A DNA stretch of 64,000 nt from Pilasporangium apinafurcum (GCA_001600495.1 BCKE01000018.1:468339-532338); one strand, 5' to 3'; numbered from the stretch's first letter, positions 34,487-46,095 are shown. The notes: a model not told the origin generated them from the sequence alone. Numbers and translations are program-made.

Positions 34487-36372
34487 TCAAGGACAGTAGA
34501 ACGAGCCACGATGTGGGGAATGAAAGCGTGGACTGATGCCAATGTAGATCGAAAGCGGCGAGTCTTCTGCCTGTGTAGATGCTAATGCGATAGCGCGATG
34601 GTTGCCGTCCCAGATAGTGAATGGGCCATCGAGACTTGCGCCCACAGCGACGATAGTGTGGTTAAAGTGCGCAATCCTTTGTGTCAACTGCGCGATGCGG
34701 TTGGAGTGATCGCCATTGTTTACCGGAAAGGTGGTAAGGTTGTCACTTTTCTGTTGCTCCTGCGTCGATAAGAACGCTACCGCTTCGCTTATGGTGCTGC
34801 ATGGTCGCAACTCCAAATGCCAGCCATTCTCGTTCAAGATCCGGAACGTGTAGATGTGATGAAGAGGGATCGTGCCCTTGTACCATTCAATATCGGCCGG
34901 CAGATGCGCGAGCAGAGCTAACCGACTCGCACTCAAAAAAGCAGCACGAAGGATGTTTTCCATATCAGAATAGATGTTGGGCTCCGAGATACGCGTGGTC
35001 ATTTCCGCCTGTTGAATAATTTACCTTTAATGTCAATTCTACCAAGGAAATGTATAAATCGATCATTATGAAAATACTGCACGTACATGAAGTTCTGGAT
35101 GGTCTGATTTGTAGCGATACCATTCACTTTGCATAACAACACTGAGCACTTCCATCGCAGTCGATGGGAGAAAAATTCGCCGCCAATCCATGACGTACAT
35201 TGCTCGATCTACTAATGGAAAGTGTGAACCATCTGGTTGATGTACTGCAGTTCTATGTAACGTTTGTCTGAAGTCCTCTGCTGATACACCGAAGAGGTAT
35301 TCATAGTCAAAATCGGATTCTCGCAGGTTTAATGTGGCATGCACTTGGTACCATCTTGCATTGTGGTGACGGAGAAGCTTCTTGATATTCATCATGTTGA
35401 CATTGAGCAACATCCTTCTCTCTAAATCGTAGACATATTTCGGGCAAACATCTTCAAGCATGATTATGTAGAATGCACCATCACCCTTTACTTCCACCAT
35501 ATCAACCTTGGCAGGCGAATTGAAGTAAATGCCGTAGTACGTGTCGCCATAAAAGGCTTCGTACCATTGTTCTTTAAAGCGGTGTTTCGGACCAGGATCA
35601 GCCTGCACGACCTTATGCAGCAGCAGGGAATATTTAGCGTCTAGATATGTGGAAACCTCCGAGAGTGCTTGCAGTAAGCGACAATATTTTGTAACGGCAT
35701 CTTCCGCAACGGAAGACCATAAAATAACCTGGTGAAGTTCAGGCTGCAAACATGCTCGACCGACTGGTTGGACGGTACCTTTAGCAGATGAAGGTAGTAG
35801 ATACCCATCAAAGATGAAGAAGTCTGTTCGTGAGCAATTGGACGTCAATGACAGGGTAACAGCAACTAGAACATGACAGTGACATGTCGTGAGCATTAAT
35901 AGAAGTAATGCACTGTAGTGTGGGCAACATCATAAACTTGTTCTTGTACTTACTGAAGCGATGTCTTCCTGGTTTATCAATGTACACATGTTGATGCCCT
36001 ACACAAGTTTGCACGCAAATGTTGCGTCAGAATTATCAGACATCGCATTAATATCAGTTCGAGTTGCGACCGACATGCCATATCGCGTCCATTATGCATC
36101 GCTACGACAAAGTAAGCGTCGTCTGTTCGTCTGGAATTTGTGAGCATGATGTCCACAGGCAAAGCAACTGCTGTGGCATTTTGTACGCCAAGCAAGAACG
36201 GTTCCGGGAGTGCACAGTTTAAGGCTCCACAGTGCACGAGCAGAAGCTGCAGCTCGCAAAGATAGCATAAGAAGATGAAGAAGACGTACGGCGCTCTCCT
36301 TCTGCTTGCTGATGCACTGATCACGAATGTGGAACCATACGTAGTGAGCGCCGAAGCACCAGCATCTCCCAT
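34487..36372 (-). CDS. Unrecognised multi-exon protein with a DGNHR motif
   Basis: At least three protein-like exons on the minus strand. The last two join cleanly: an exon ending SDHPELH (donor GTACGT at about 35,080) continues as AEMTTRISEPNIYSDMENIL from 35008. The C-terminal domain (34487-35008) contains GPFTIWDGNHRAIALA, the type of DG(N/H/Q)HR signature found in the ParB/sulfiredoxin-like superfamily and in DGQHR proteins; this is a superfamily-level resemblance only. The middle exon (35083-35896) has RFKEQWYEAFYGDTYYGIY and no known motif, and begins with a hydrophobic run (VLVAVTLSLTSNC) that could instead be a signal sequence of a shorter protein. The upstream block 35977-36240 reads LPVDIMLTNSRRTDDAYFVV. 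Further 5' exons to about 36,600 are likely. Function not known. Confidence 0.5.
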
Positions 36373-37285
36373 CTCAATCGACGTTTGGATATGTAGTGGA
36401 TGCCCGCACGCTTAAGTTCGCACACCTCTTTGAATGAACCCTTCCATAATCTTTTGTCGAGAAATGGAAGCTTAAGCGGTCCAATCGCTTCAAAGATCCA
36501 ACATTCATCCTGGCGTGCGCAAGATTCTCTCTCGTTCCGTTCAATTTCCTGCAGATCTCATCACACCATTCATCAAAGGTCCTCTTGGGTACGAGCATTC
36601 AGTGAATGATGGTTAGCGATTTGACAGATTATTATATAAGTTTGTAACACCATTCGTTTGCTAACATATATATATTGATAATGGACTAGACGACAGCACC
36701 ACCACGACCTGTGGGGTGACGCATCGTGTATCGCACAAGCATTTCCAGAAAGAAGACCTTGCGTGTCTACTCGTAATCTAAGTGTATGATTGGTCCTACC
36801 ATCTAGTTATAAAATCGCGCCATTCGATCCCACTCTCTGCAACATTTTCAAATACACTCAGACACTGAAGACTATACTGTAGTTCTTGTGATTGGATGTG
36901 ACTGGGGGGAAAGATGCCCATTCAGTTTCCATTCTTCAGTCGACGAGCTTTTCTGGACCATTCGCCTCTTCGCAAAACAAATAAAAAAACCCAGAAATCT
37001 GGCGATGACGAGGCGAGCGTGGGACAGGATCGCTGACGACTTTGGTTGACGCGCTGGCCCGTTTAAGTTCGCACCTGCCCTCACTGTCTCTTACGCGCCG
37101 GCGAAACTAGAACTGAGAGCGTGACGCGCCGAACTTAACGCCGACTTTCCCATATTTTTAGCTGGTCCCACGCCGAAATCCAAACGGACGAAGGACATCG
37201 TCATTCTCCGACTTGCTTGCTTCACCACAAAGCACATTTATCCACACAGAAAAAAAGCAAAACCCACACAGCCAACAACCGAAAT
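36373..37285. other. Intergenic, with possible first exon of the DGNHR gene
   Basis: Minus-strand frames at about 36,375-36,550 look protein-like (ECWIFEAIGPLKLPFLDKRL) and may be an upstream exon of the DGNHR gene, though I could not fix the splice sites. From 36,605 to 37,285 no gene is seen; the last 150 bases read like a C/A-rich leader of the fusion gene. Confidence 0.35.
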
Positions 37286-39835
37286 ATGCTGTGGGGTACA
37301 CTACGACAACGAATAGGTGGAGCAGTGGCCGCGGATTCCGATGCATACGTCGAAGAATTTTTCAAGAAAACCCCAGAAGATCCAACGTGGGAAATCTCAA
37401 AACTTCAGAAGGAAACGTGTGACTTTATTCAAAACCAACTAAATGGTCAACGAAGAGGTATTGCACTTGTCACGGCAGGTGCGACTATCGCACCACTAGA
37501 TGCAGCCAACGAAACGTTTGTGGACCTGTCGTCACATGGTCAAGAGCAACAAGGACCAGCGTGTGCTGAATACTTGTTACAGACTGGCTACGCTGTGATT
37601 TTTCTACATCGTCAGGACTCGCTGCAACCATTTACGCGGCATTTTCAAAAGTATATTCAAAGTGGTGCGTTCATGAGCATGTTTAAAGTACGAGACTGTG
37701 GTCTCGCTGTCGAAGGATTGGATTTGGGGCAGCAAGTCAAGGTTCATAACACTGTTCAACTCTATGAAGACTGTAAGGACCGCCTCCTGAACATCAGTTT
37801 CACATCAGTACAGCAATACCTGACGCTACTTCGCATGACCACACAAGCGATGAACGCAGCGAAAAGCCGCGCGATCATCGTGCTGGCGGCGAGCGTGATG
37901 AAGTTTTATGTACCCATTTCTACGAAACAGAATAACAAACCTCCCTCGTCGAACCGCCCGCACCAACACAAACAGGGTGAATTTTCAGTCAACTTCGTGC
38001 GTGTACCTACTCTGATCCGGAAGATTCATCAGAAGTGGTGCCCCAAGGCCTTCTTAGTCACTTGTAAGCACCAGATGATGGACGGCGAAGCTATTGAAGC
38101 GGCATACACGGATCTGGAGAAATGGGGGGTCGATGTCGTCGCTGGCATGTACTCTTCGCGTGAGATGTTACTAATTACAGAACATGAAGACGTGATCGTA
38201 AGCTGCCCCGAAGACGAAGACATTAACGACGCGTTTGCGTCTGCCATCACGGAACTACACCGCAATTTCAGACGGCGTCGTGATATTTTGGAGAAAGGCA
38301 AACAACTGCTGCTGCTCTCAGCCAAATTCTCGATGCTGAAGGAGAAAGATTTGGTGAATGAAGATGCCATGGGGAACAAGAACGTAACATTTGGCACAGG
38401 TGTCAAAATCCGTGCGGATCGGCGCAGCGGCGAACAGGCGCCCGTATATGAACTGAAACACATTTTCCAAAACAAAACGCACTGTGCACGTGCACACGTG
38501 TGGGAAGGCAGACTCGAGAAGGATGGTGATGGTACTGATAACTCGTCGCCATTGGATGTTATCATTGCCTTTAGTCCAGCCGGGACGGCCGAGACGATCC
38601 GAGATGTTTGGGGTGATTTCTGGTCAGGTTGGGCGGAGAAAGAGATTAATGATTTCAAAGAGCAGATGAGCACGATCTCTTTGTCATCAGCACTGAATGT
38701 CGTAACGTCGTCGATCTCGGGTGATTACACACCAGCGTCTGCCTTACTGCAGTTTATGTGGAGTAAAGTGGGGTCAGCATGGTCTGAAGGTGAACAGACG
38801 CGTATCCGCCAAAGCATTCAAAACATGATTGCTGTGGCACTGAACCGCGGGTTGACTGAACCAGCTGGCCAAACTCCACTGGAGAAGCTTATGCGTCGCC
38901 CACGCGTGCAACGCGTTGACTCACTGGCGGTGGGTACTCCACCGTCATCGGTGCATTCCCACTCACGTCGTCGACGAAGAGATAGTGATGAAGACAGCGG
39001 CTCGAATCCCGTGCGACTTAGTCGCGCTCGGAAAGTCCGTGTGCATCGTGCTGTGAATGACTACATGCAGGACATGATCGAGGATGGGCTATTGGATGCC
39101 ATTCTCAAATATGTTGAGCAAGGAGCAGCCATCCACGTCACAGGTTACAGCATGGGTGGTATGTTGGGCCAGTTGCTGATGCTATATCTTGGTGATCGCG
39201 CACGGATCAATGGTTGGGACACCAGCAAAATCAGTTTTGTCGGCTTTGGCTCGCCACGTGTGGGTGATGCTGGGTTTGCAGCACGTTTGCGCGTGCTGTT
39301 TGATCCGGAGCAGCTGCTTATTGTGATGCATCCATCCGATACTGTACACGCATTCCCTCCAACAGCGGAAGGGTATGCGGATTCCGCCATCAAGATTTTC
39401 CTCAAAGCCGATGGTTTGGGCGTTGGACGACGCACGGCCTCGCAGTTTTCGCTCTTGCCCATCACGAAATCTATTGATCGGATCTTTGAACGTGCGTTCA
39501 CATCTTCTCGCCGTGGGACTGTCGTCGAGTGTGGACTTTGTGGCAGTGTGGATCATTCATCGGAGCAGCATCGATGCCGTTACTGTATTGAACGTGGCTC
39601 ACATCGTGGTGCAGATTGCCCGAACCGCTCGAAGCCGTGCCTACTCTGTGGGCACGCCAACCACTGTACAGGCGAGCATCGCTGTCGAGTCTGTCAGCAG
39701 TTTGGTCATCGTGGTCGTGAGTGTCACGCACAGCGGGATGTGGGAGTTGCAGAGCTCGTTACGTACTTTCGCTTCCATCATTTCCTATACTACAACTCGA
39801 ATTTAAAGAAGTCGGTCGAGTTCACAACCAATTAG
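37286..39835 (+). CDS. Fusion: PPCS-like domain + class 3 lipase-like domain + Cys/His knuckles
   Basis: Intronless, 849 residues. Residues 1-300 follow phosphopantothenoylcysteine synthetase (CoaB/PPCS): IALVTAGATIAPLD, FVDLSSHGQE, AEYLLQTGYAVIFLHR, IIVLAASVMKFYVP, PKAFLVTCKHQMMD. Family catalytic positions are changed: human PPCS reads FSSGRRG and AAAVSDFYVP where this one has LSSHGQE and AASVMKFYVP. Residues 370-740 are class 3 lipase-like: VIIAFSPAGTAETIRDVWGD, IHVTGYSMGGMLGQLLMLYL with nucleophile Ser622, FVGFGSPRVGDAGFAARL, and the aspartate in MHPSDTVHAFPP; I cannot place the triad histidine. The C-terminus has paired C-x2-C...H...C knuckles (CGLCGSVDHSSEQHRC, CLLCGHANHCTGEHRC, CRVCQQFGHRGREC). 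Activity of either enzyme part is unproven. Frame is continuous throughout, so the join is real in this assembly. Confidence 0.85.
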   Translation: MLWGTLRQRIGGAVAADSDAYVEEFFKKTPEDPTWEISKLQKETCDFIQNQLNGQRRGIALVTAGATIAPLDAANETFVDLSSHGQEQQGPACAEYLLQTGYAVIFLHRQDSLQPFTRHFQKYIQSGAFMSMFKVRDCGLAVEGLDLGQQVKVHNTVQLYEDCKDRLLNISFTSVQQYLTLLRMTTQAMNAAKSRAIIVLAASVMKFYVPISTKQNNKPPSSNRPHQHKQGEFSVNFVRVPTLIRKIHQKWCPKAFLVTCKHQMMDGEAIEAAYTDLEKWGVDVVAGMYSSREMLLITEHEDVIVSCPEDEDINDAFASAITELHRNFRRRRDILEKGKQLLLLSAKFSMLKEKDLVNEDAMGNKNVTFGTGVKIRADRRSGEQAPVYELKHIFQNKTHCARAHVWEGRLEKDGDGTDNSSPLDVIIAFSPAGTAETIRDVWGDFWSGWAEKEINDFKEQMSTISLSSALNVVTSSISGDYTPASALLQFMWSKVGSAWSEGEQTRIRQSIQNMIAVALNRGLTEPAGQTPLEKLMRRPRVQRVDSLAVGTPPSSVHSHSRRRRRDSDEDSGSNPVRLSRARKVRVHRAVNDYMQDMIEDGLLDAILKYVEQGAAIHVTGYSMGGMLGQLLMLYLGDRARINGWDTSKISFVGFGSPRVGDAGFAARLRVLFDPEQLLIVMHPSDTVHAFPPTAEGYADSAIKIFLKADGLGVGRRTASQFSLLPITKSIDRIFERAFTSSRRGTVVECGLCGSVDHSSEQHRCRYCIERGSHRGADCPNRSKPCLLCGHANHCTGEHRCRVCQQFGHRGRECHAQRDVGVAELVTYFRFHHFLYYNSNLKKSVEFTTN

Positions 39836-39951
39836 TGCGATAAAGAAGAGTGAGAGTAAACATTTGTGCGTGTGAGCCTGATTTTTATCTAAGTTGAAAA
39901 AATAACTATTAAATGAATTCTTATATTGGTAGCACTATTTATTACATTACC

Positions 39952-41391
39952 TTAATATCCACGAAGAGACTGTTTGACAGCGTCTTCGGAAGGTGGATAG
40001 ATGGACCACAACGCAATTTTCTGATCTTTGGATGATGAAACGAGCAGGGAGCTATCGGCACTGAAATCTAAACCAAAAACGCTCTCGGTGTGGTACTTCA
40101 GAATGGCCAGAGGCTTCAGCTTGCGGAGATGGAAGACACGAACTCTATAAGATAGGGACTGTGAACAAAAAATGATAAAATGGAGAAGGATGAGATGTTG
40201 AGTGATGCTATACCTGTGATCCCACCCTGCCGTTGCGAAGATCCGTTGGTCTGGTCGAATCCGGACAGCACTAATACCCCCGTGGTTACAGGTGAAAAAA
40301 GCTTTGGACGTAATAGAGAGCGTGTGGGCATCGAATGTGGCTATACAAATGTCTTCGGCGGAAGATCCGCAGATCGCAGATCTTCCATCGCGTGTGATAT
40401 CAAACGCCAATACTAGCTCATACACAAAATACTCAGCCAGCGCATTCGACAAGGATACACAGAGCAATGAACACAGAATACACCTACATGGGTTGGTTTC
40501 TTTGGAAATTTGAGCTTCACAGGCGATCTTTCCTCCTGTTCGAAAGTCGAGAATGGACAGTTGACCCCCTTCGTAACCGGCAGCAATATATGTTTGCAAT
40601 GCACTTCCACTGTCTTGTGCTGCCACACCAGAGCTTAGAAATAAACTCAAAGACATGCACATGCCTATTCACCAAGAACGTTTTTGCATTTACATATAAT
40701 GGAATCCAACTGCAAAGATTGCCAGTAAAAATGGCACTCATACCTTTCTTGTGGTTCTTGTCCACGGCCGTGATTTGCAGCGCTGGTATGGAACCACTTG
40801 TTCTGGTATCGTAAACGAGTATCTGGAAGATATCGAGACATTTAAAGTCAAATACTCCTACTACTTTCCAAACATGGACAATCAAATGCATACTTTTTCT
40901 GCGTCACCGCCTGGACAAACGATCAGATTCTGATGCTCTACCGTGTTTTGCTGACTCGTGTTTTCCTCCTCTGTTGCTGTGGTTGCATTCCAACGCAACG
41001 TGGCAAATTTGGTGAAGGAAAACGATCCGCAATAGTATGTTTGCAGTGGTTCGCTGCCTTGCTCTCCTCCAAATGTGTTTACATCCCACACTTTGACATA
41101 GCCATCACGTCCTTGTGTAACTATACGACGCTCGTCTAGTGCAGCAGTATAGAGTACTCCTGCTTTCGAATGCGCCGCATAGGTAGCCATTTCTCGTCGT
41201 GTCTTCAAGCTCCAGAGCTTCACCTGACCATCAGCGGCTCCAGAGACCATCATAGTGGCTGTGAGGAAGCTGGAGCTGTTCACAGGGGCACCATGACCGC
41301 GCAAAATCCCGAGTGGCTCAGGTGGTGGTCTCTTCATCTGCTTCGCCATTGTTGTTGACATCTTCTGTGGTATTGTAGTGCTATTACTCAT
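39952..41391 (-). CDS. WD40-repeat protein, GNB1L/ASA1-like
   Basis: Five exons; boundaries placed at about 40,902, 40,850, 40,740, 40,666, 40,464, 40,418, 40,215 and 40,147, total near 370 residues. WD repeats include ILRGHGAPVNSSSF, SGAADGQVKLWSLKT, TQGRDGYVKVWDVN, AAGYEGGQLSILDFR, AICGSSAEDICIATFD, ATAGWDHRVRVFHL and VSSSKDQKIALWSI. Length, a repeat set that fits one seven-blade propeller, and the AGYEGG and SSSKDQKIALWSI blocks match GNB1L, a subunit of the ASTRA/TTT-R2TP-linked machinery that supports PIKK kinases (yeast Asa1). WD40 proteins are easily confused, so the family name is moderate. Translation starts at ATG 41391; the frame extends upstream only with GTG. Confidence 0.75.
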
Positions 41392-42124
41392 TGCTGGAGT
41401 TGATACTTGCTCAAAGAAAAGCACTTTATATTATTACAGTAAAAAAGTGCTTTTTTAGATATTGTGGTTCTTTTTTTTTGCGACAAATATTGGTGTCACT
41501 TGCTGCCATAGTATTACGCTAATAGTACTAATCTTTCTTATTGATGATACTAATCTCACACAGCATGAGGGCAGAATGTTGGTGGTTCCTGAGTATATTT
41601 GCGATGAAGCGTTTGCGCTTCCAGTATACGATGATGGGGATCTTCTACAGACACATATTGTCGAGCATTCTTGGAAGGTCGAGGGAGTGAATGTGGGCAC
41701 ATTCTATACAGTAGACACAGTTGGTGTCATTTGAACCAGACCGAGGGATGGAACTGCAACATCAACAAAAACGGCTCTAACTACCGTTAGTTGAAGATGT
41801 ACTCGATGTTCCCACTAGCCTTAATTCAAAGGAATTTCAATGCACTCTCACCCTCTTCCTCCCGTTTGGTTTTCTATAGAATCCCATCCAGATGTTCTCA
41901 CTAAGCTAACAAAAATTACTGCTATTTTTCTTGTTGCAGTGCACACATTAATAATATTCTATATTATAGGTTTGTGGAAATAAAATCATTAGATATATTT
42001 AATAAAATTTGCATCGTTTTTAGAAGGATATTCTATATAATAAGTTCATGTACGTCATGTCTAATGAGCAGGTGTAGAGTTGCAGTCATTTCGCATTTTC
42101 TTGTTGAGACGTTGGAGGCCAGCC
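41392..42124. other. Divergent intergenic region, GNB1L-like / OXR1-like
   Basis: No gene recognised; a 90-codon plus frame (41462-41734) lacks motifs. AT-rich at 41,900-42,030. Confidence 0.4.
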
Positions 42125-43481
42125 ATGAGTTGTATCTTCATGCCGTTGCCCGGGAAGGAGATGCCGCGCAAACGGCTTCTGAAGACCTATATAGTGGAAG
42201 AAGGCGATACGTTCGCTGGAATTGCGCTCAGGTATGATGACCCATCCTAGAGTGACTAGTTGTCTATCCATGCAAGACGATGTTGATTTTGATGTAGACA
42301 TCGCAACAGAATTACCTAGGGTATTTATAACCTAACACTCCTATCTTGATTTAATGAGGATAGACATAACATGCGTGAATCTGAGTTGCGCGCTATGAAT
42401 AACCTGCTCGGAGGCACGATCTTCCCAGGACAAGTGCTTAAAGTCTACCATAAGAAGCGCAGCCACAGTATGCCTACGTTGCCTATGACGAAGGCCATGT
42501 CGAGGGCTGAAGAAGAAGAAAATGAAACACTAAACCAGCCTGAAGCCTCACCAATAGAGTAAGTTCCTTCGATCACCATAGACGGATAAACACTCGATTG
42601 ATATGGGATGCCGTTTTTATGTGATGACAGGGATGAACCACCACAACATTGTCAAGTGGAATTTAAAAAATCACAGTCGCGCCCAGAAGACAATGATGAA
42701 GAACAACTGAAATCTCAGATGGTACCACATTGGAAGAAGCGATCGCAATCTGCGCGGCTTCCTACCCACGAAGAAGAGGAGGAACTTGTGCTGCCCAAAC
42801 TGATTGGAGGCACAGCGAGTGAACTGCTCTCAGATGCCCGGTTTTCGACGATATTGGTGCCCAAGTTGGAAGCCTGTCTTCCCACACGCTTTCGAGGATA
42901 CGATTGGAAATTGCTTTACAGTCTACCACAGCACGGTTCCAGCTTGCATACGCTTCTGCGGATGGTTCGAGGCAAGAGTCCCACGCTCATAGTGGTGGAA
43001 ACCACGCGTGGAGATGTGTTTGGTGGCTTTGTTGCCGTTCCCTGGCAGTCCTCGACCTCATACTATGGTATTGGAGAATCCTTCGTGTTTACGTGTCAGC
43101 CTCGTTTTGAACATTTCCCATGGTCACGCAAGAATACGATGTTTATGCTGAGCAACGATCGATCAATTGCTATGGGAGGAGGGTAAGTTGCTGTGTATCG
43201 TATTGGTACCCTGTCAAGATGATGACCCTTGCTAATATATTTGCTTCTATGCAGTGGAAGTTTTGCTTGGTATCTGAACTCTGATCTTTCTCAGGGTGCA
43301 TGTGGCGAGTCAGATACATTCAAGAATCGGTACATTTTGTTGCATTTACAAACTTAAACCATTTCCTTCACTTATCGCGCTGATTGTGGGATGGCATTGG
43401 TTGTATTATAGGCGTCTAACTACAGAGCCAGATTTTATTGTGGCGTGTGTGGAAGTGTGGGGATTTGTTACCAAGCGATAA
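42125..43481 (+). CDS. LysM-TLDc protein, OXR1/NCOA7 family
   Basis: Five exons (42125-42231, 42364-42558, 42631-43182, 43255-43329, 43412-43481), 332 residues, all phases consistent. An N-terminal LysM motif reads TYIVEEGDTFAGIALRH then LLGGTIFPGQVLKVY. A charged linker follows. The C-terminal TLDc domain shows LLSDARFSTILVPKLEACLP, WKLLYSLPQHGSSLHTLLRM, FGGFVAVPWQSSTSYYGIGE, RSIAMGGGGSFAWYL and the closing FIVACVEVWGF. LysM plus TLDc is the long-form OXR1 arrangement; family members bind the V-ATPase and protect against oxidative damage in animals and yeast. The two-domain order is ancient, so this copy is informative for its range. No signal peptide, so a cytosolic or mitochondrial site is likely. 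Confidence 0.9.
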
Positions 43482-43809
43482 ATCACCATACCTATGGTCA
43501 AGGGCACGAACAAGGGTTCAGAGATTTGCACTCTGCTGCAGTTAATGTAACCAAGCATACTCGATGTATATTTATGCATAGCGATTTATAATATCCTCGC
43601 ACTTCACGAGCACAAAGACGTATATTTTTGCAGAATAGGAAAAATCTAGCATTTGTCTTGAGGGCAATTTCGACAATGTGAACTTGAAAGGTGACTGATA
43701 CTCTATCTCCTCGTATATTAATACCATACTCATAATAATCGAATATCCACTACGATCATCCTGGTTTTTTGGATGCCAACGCTACCGCTGTCAATCATTT
43801 CTTTCCTAC
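43482..43809. other. Convergent 3' intergenic region
   Basis: A 328-bp space between the ends of the OXR1-like and SIL1 genes. AT-rich; should hold both poly(A) sites. No RNA gene recognised. Confidence 0.4.
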
Positions 43810-45588
43810 TTACACTCGGTCGAGAAATCCATCCAAAAATGTTGCAAGTTCTTGTTTTTCTTCAGCGTCTAGATCGTCACTGTTGGAGTATTGAGTTGCA
43901 GTGGTTTTCACAACACTCTTAACATCAGACGACTTGAACGTCTCGCTGCAAGCAGGGAGTTGGTTGTTCATGGTATCCACCAACTCGATGAATGGACGAA
44001 GGCGAAGCTTCGAAGCCTGCAGGGACAATTAAGGATGTCAGCAATATGATACACTCCTCCTTCCTTACACGGATTTGTGGATCACTTACATTATGTACAA
44101 AGAAGGTAGCAATACGATCACACCACTCCGGAGAGTAAAAAATGTCTTTAATTTGCTGCAAACTTGTTGACTCATCCGTAGACAGCTTTTCTTGGTCCTC
44201 TACTAGCAAATCATACACAAAGAGTGCAGCCTACGACCAGGAGCATAGTTAATGAGCTAGTTAGATACATAGCTAGCAAATTGGTTATCATAGAGCCGAT
44301 GCCTACCTTCAATTGCAAATTCATGGGATGATCTTCGTCGAACAAATCGCCAAGAATTTTAGGACCGCCGTGCAATAGAAAGAGTCGTTGACCACGCTCG
44401 TTAAAGCGCACAAGTGATGACAAAGCATACACAGCTTTCTTTTTCATCTCCACCACCACTTGAGCGTTGTCTTCAGAATCTGCAGGGACATCTAACGTGA
44501 GCGAGTCGATCAGTTTCGGGATTGCGCCTGTGTCAATCGCCCAGTTTTGCCCCTCTTGGTAATTTTTCGCCGCTGTGCCCACCAGCCATGCCGCATGGCC
44601 ACGTACCGGGAGGTTCGTCGAGTTTAGATACTCACTGATGATATTAAACCCGCCAATGAAATTGAAGACGTGCGTTTTGTCTAGATCCTGCACCTCCCAC
44701 TCCAATACTTCAAGGATCCGCAGCTGTTCGTTTGTATCGTCATGCTCTTCAGCATCCCGAAATTGTTCCAGTAATTCGGCCATGTACTTGGAATCGTCCT
44801 GCATTGACTCGATTGCTTCTTTCAGTTCCTCCTGACGTTTTTTCCACAGTTTAATCATTTGTTTGCGAAATTCTGGGGTGCTTAGCTTTGCATGCGCGTT
44901 GTGGATGTCCATGCCTTCAATCTCTGGTGGCTCAGGAAGCGCTTGCAATACTTCGTAAATCTTTTCGTGATTCCAGTTCGGTTCTTCTCCTCCAGACGTA
45001 TGCATACTGCTTTGGCCATTATTTTCGTCTATAGGTTCTTCTATTCCTTCCTGCAAGTCGTCACTGCTAGCCTCGTGATTCTGTGTTTCCACCGACTCAA
45101 TATCTCCAGAAATCCCAGTTGCAACGGTTACCGTCGTATCTTTCTTGCTCTCTGGATCCACTACAACCGAGCGCATTTCTGTCTCGTCATCAATGGTATC
45201 TGGATCCACCAGTTTTGCTTCTCGTTTGCCCGTTTCGAGGTTCATCCGTACGTGAAGACCCTTGTAATCACACACCAAGTTAGCAACCCTGATCATGTGA
45301 TAAGCTCAAACTGATCAAACTCACTCGTGGGATTCCTTGTCCAGGCAGCACCTCCTTCCATTCATGAGTTGCGACAAACTCTGGAATTTTTTGTTGGTTC
45401 TCCTGCTTCATTGCAACATTATCTGCAGCTGTGCTGTCATCGGTATTGGTTTCCACCACCACAACTGATGCAGCGTGTTGGTTCTCCGCGCCTACCAAAG
45501 TGGTTGTAAAAGCCAGCAGTCCAATGACTGCCATTGTCAATAGCAATACATGATATATGCGAAAACGACGCTGTCGCTTTTGGTGCAT
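43810..45588 (-). CDS. SIL1: SIL1, ER nucleotide exchange factor for BiP
   Basis: Four main exons, joining at [17 protein letters not shown] (64-bp intron), MNLQLK|AALFVYDLL and FFVHN|ASKLRLRPFIE. The N-terminus has a basic region and a hydrophobic helix (HVLLLTMAVIGLLAFTTTLV), a signal peptide. Next comes the family's signature [23 protein letters not shown] with KREAKLVD. A long acidic linker precedes an ARM-like fold: RGHAAWLVGTAAKNYQEGQ, KKKAVYALSSLVRFNERGQR. This is the HSPBP1/SIL1 nucleotide-exchange class; the signal peptide makes it SIL1 and not the cytosolic Fes1. It releases ADP from the ER Hsp70 BiP. I use ATG 45588; an ATG at 45741 would give a long pre-signal region. No KDEL-type tail (ends DGFLDRV). 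Confidence 0.9.
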
Positions 45589-46095
45589 TTCCGCTTGTTG
45601 TGTTGAATAATTAGTACTTCTTCGTGTGATGATGATCTTATTGGAAAGTTGGGAAATGAGCATTTGACAGTTGGATGGATACGTGTTCGCTAAAGGTGAG
45701 GTGCTTCGCCATTGGCATTTGCTGCGACGTTCGTGTAACATTCAGACAACCTAACTATTTGTTGTGGCTCTAGAAATTTGAAGAATTGGTTGAGCTGTTC
45801 TTGTGGTCTGCTTGGAAAGTTGTAATGCAGACGCGTGGCAATGGGTACATAGTCGAAAGGAAGCCGTGCTGTACATGCATACTTTAAACTTAGCGACTTT
45901 AATTCTGGAGGAACAGCATATATAATGCAATACTCTTTTCTACCCACAATTTAACGTGATATATTTCAACATCGTTGAACATTCCACACACGATAAATAA
46001 TACCCCATACCTGGATGTGGCACTAATGTTCATAATACAGTATGTTATCGAAATACCATGCCCAAATTTGACGTCATACTTGTTCAAACGTCAAC
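45589..46095. other. Divergent intergenic region, SIL1 / PEX2
   Basis: Both promoters lie here. On the minus strand at 45690-45947 an 86-codon frame reads like protein (LPFDYVPIATRLHYNFPSRP, LEPQQIVRLSECY) but starts with GTG, has no placed upstream exon, and overlaps the long-form start of SIL1. It could be an independent small gene or a 5' exon; I do not call it. Confidence 0.35.

Noticed and set aside
35780-35896. Albugo-type CHxC effector signature (TTCHCHVLV)
   Set aside because: The order is C-H-C-H, not C-H-x-C, and it overlaps a hydrophobic run that may be internal to a larger protein.
38029-38673. 214-codon minus-strand frame inside the fusion gene
   Set aside because: Shadow frame; the plus strand is coding with conserved domains.
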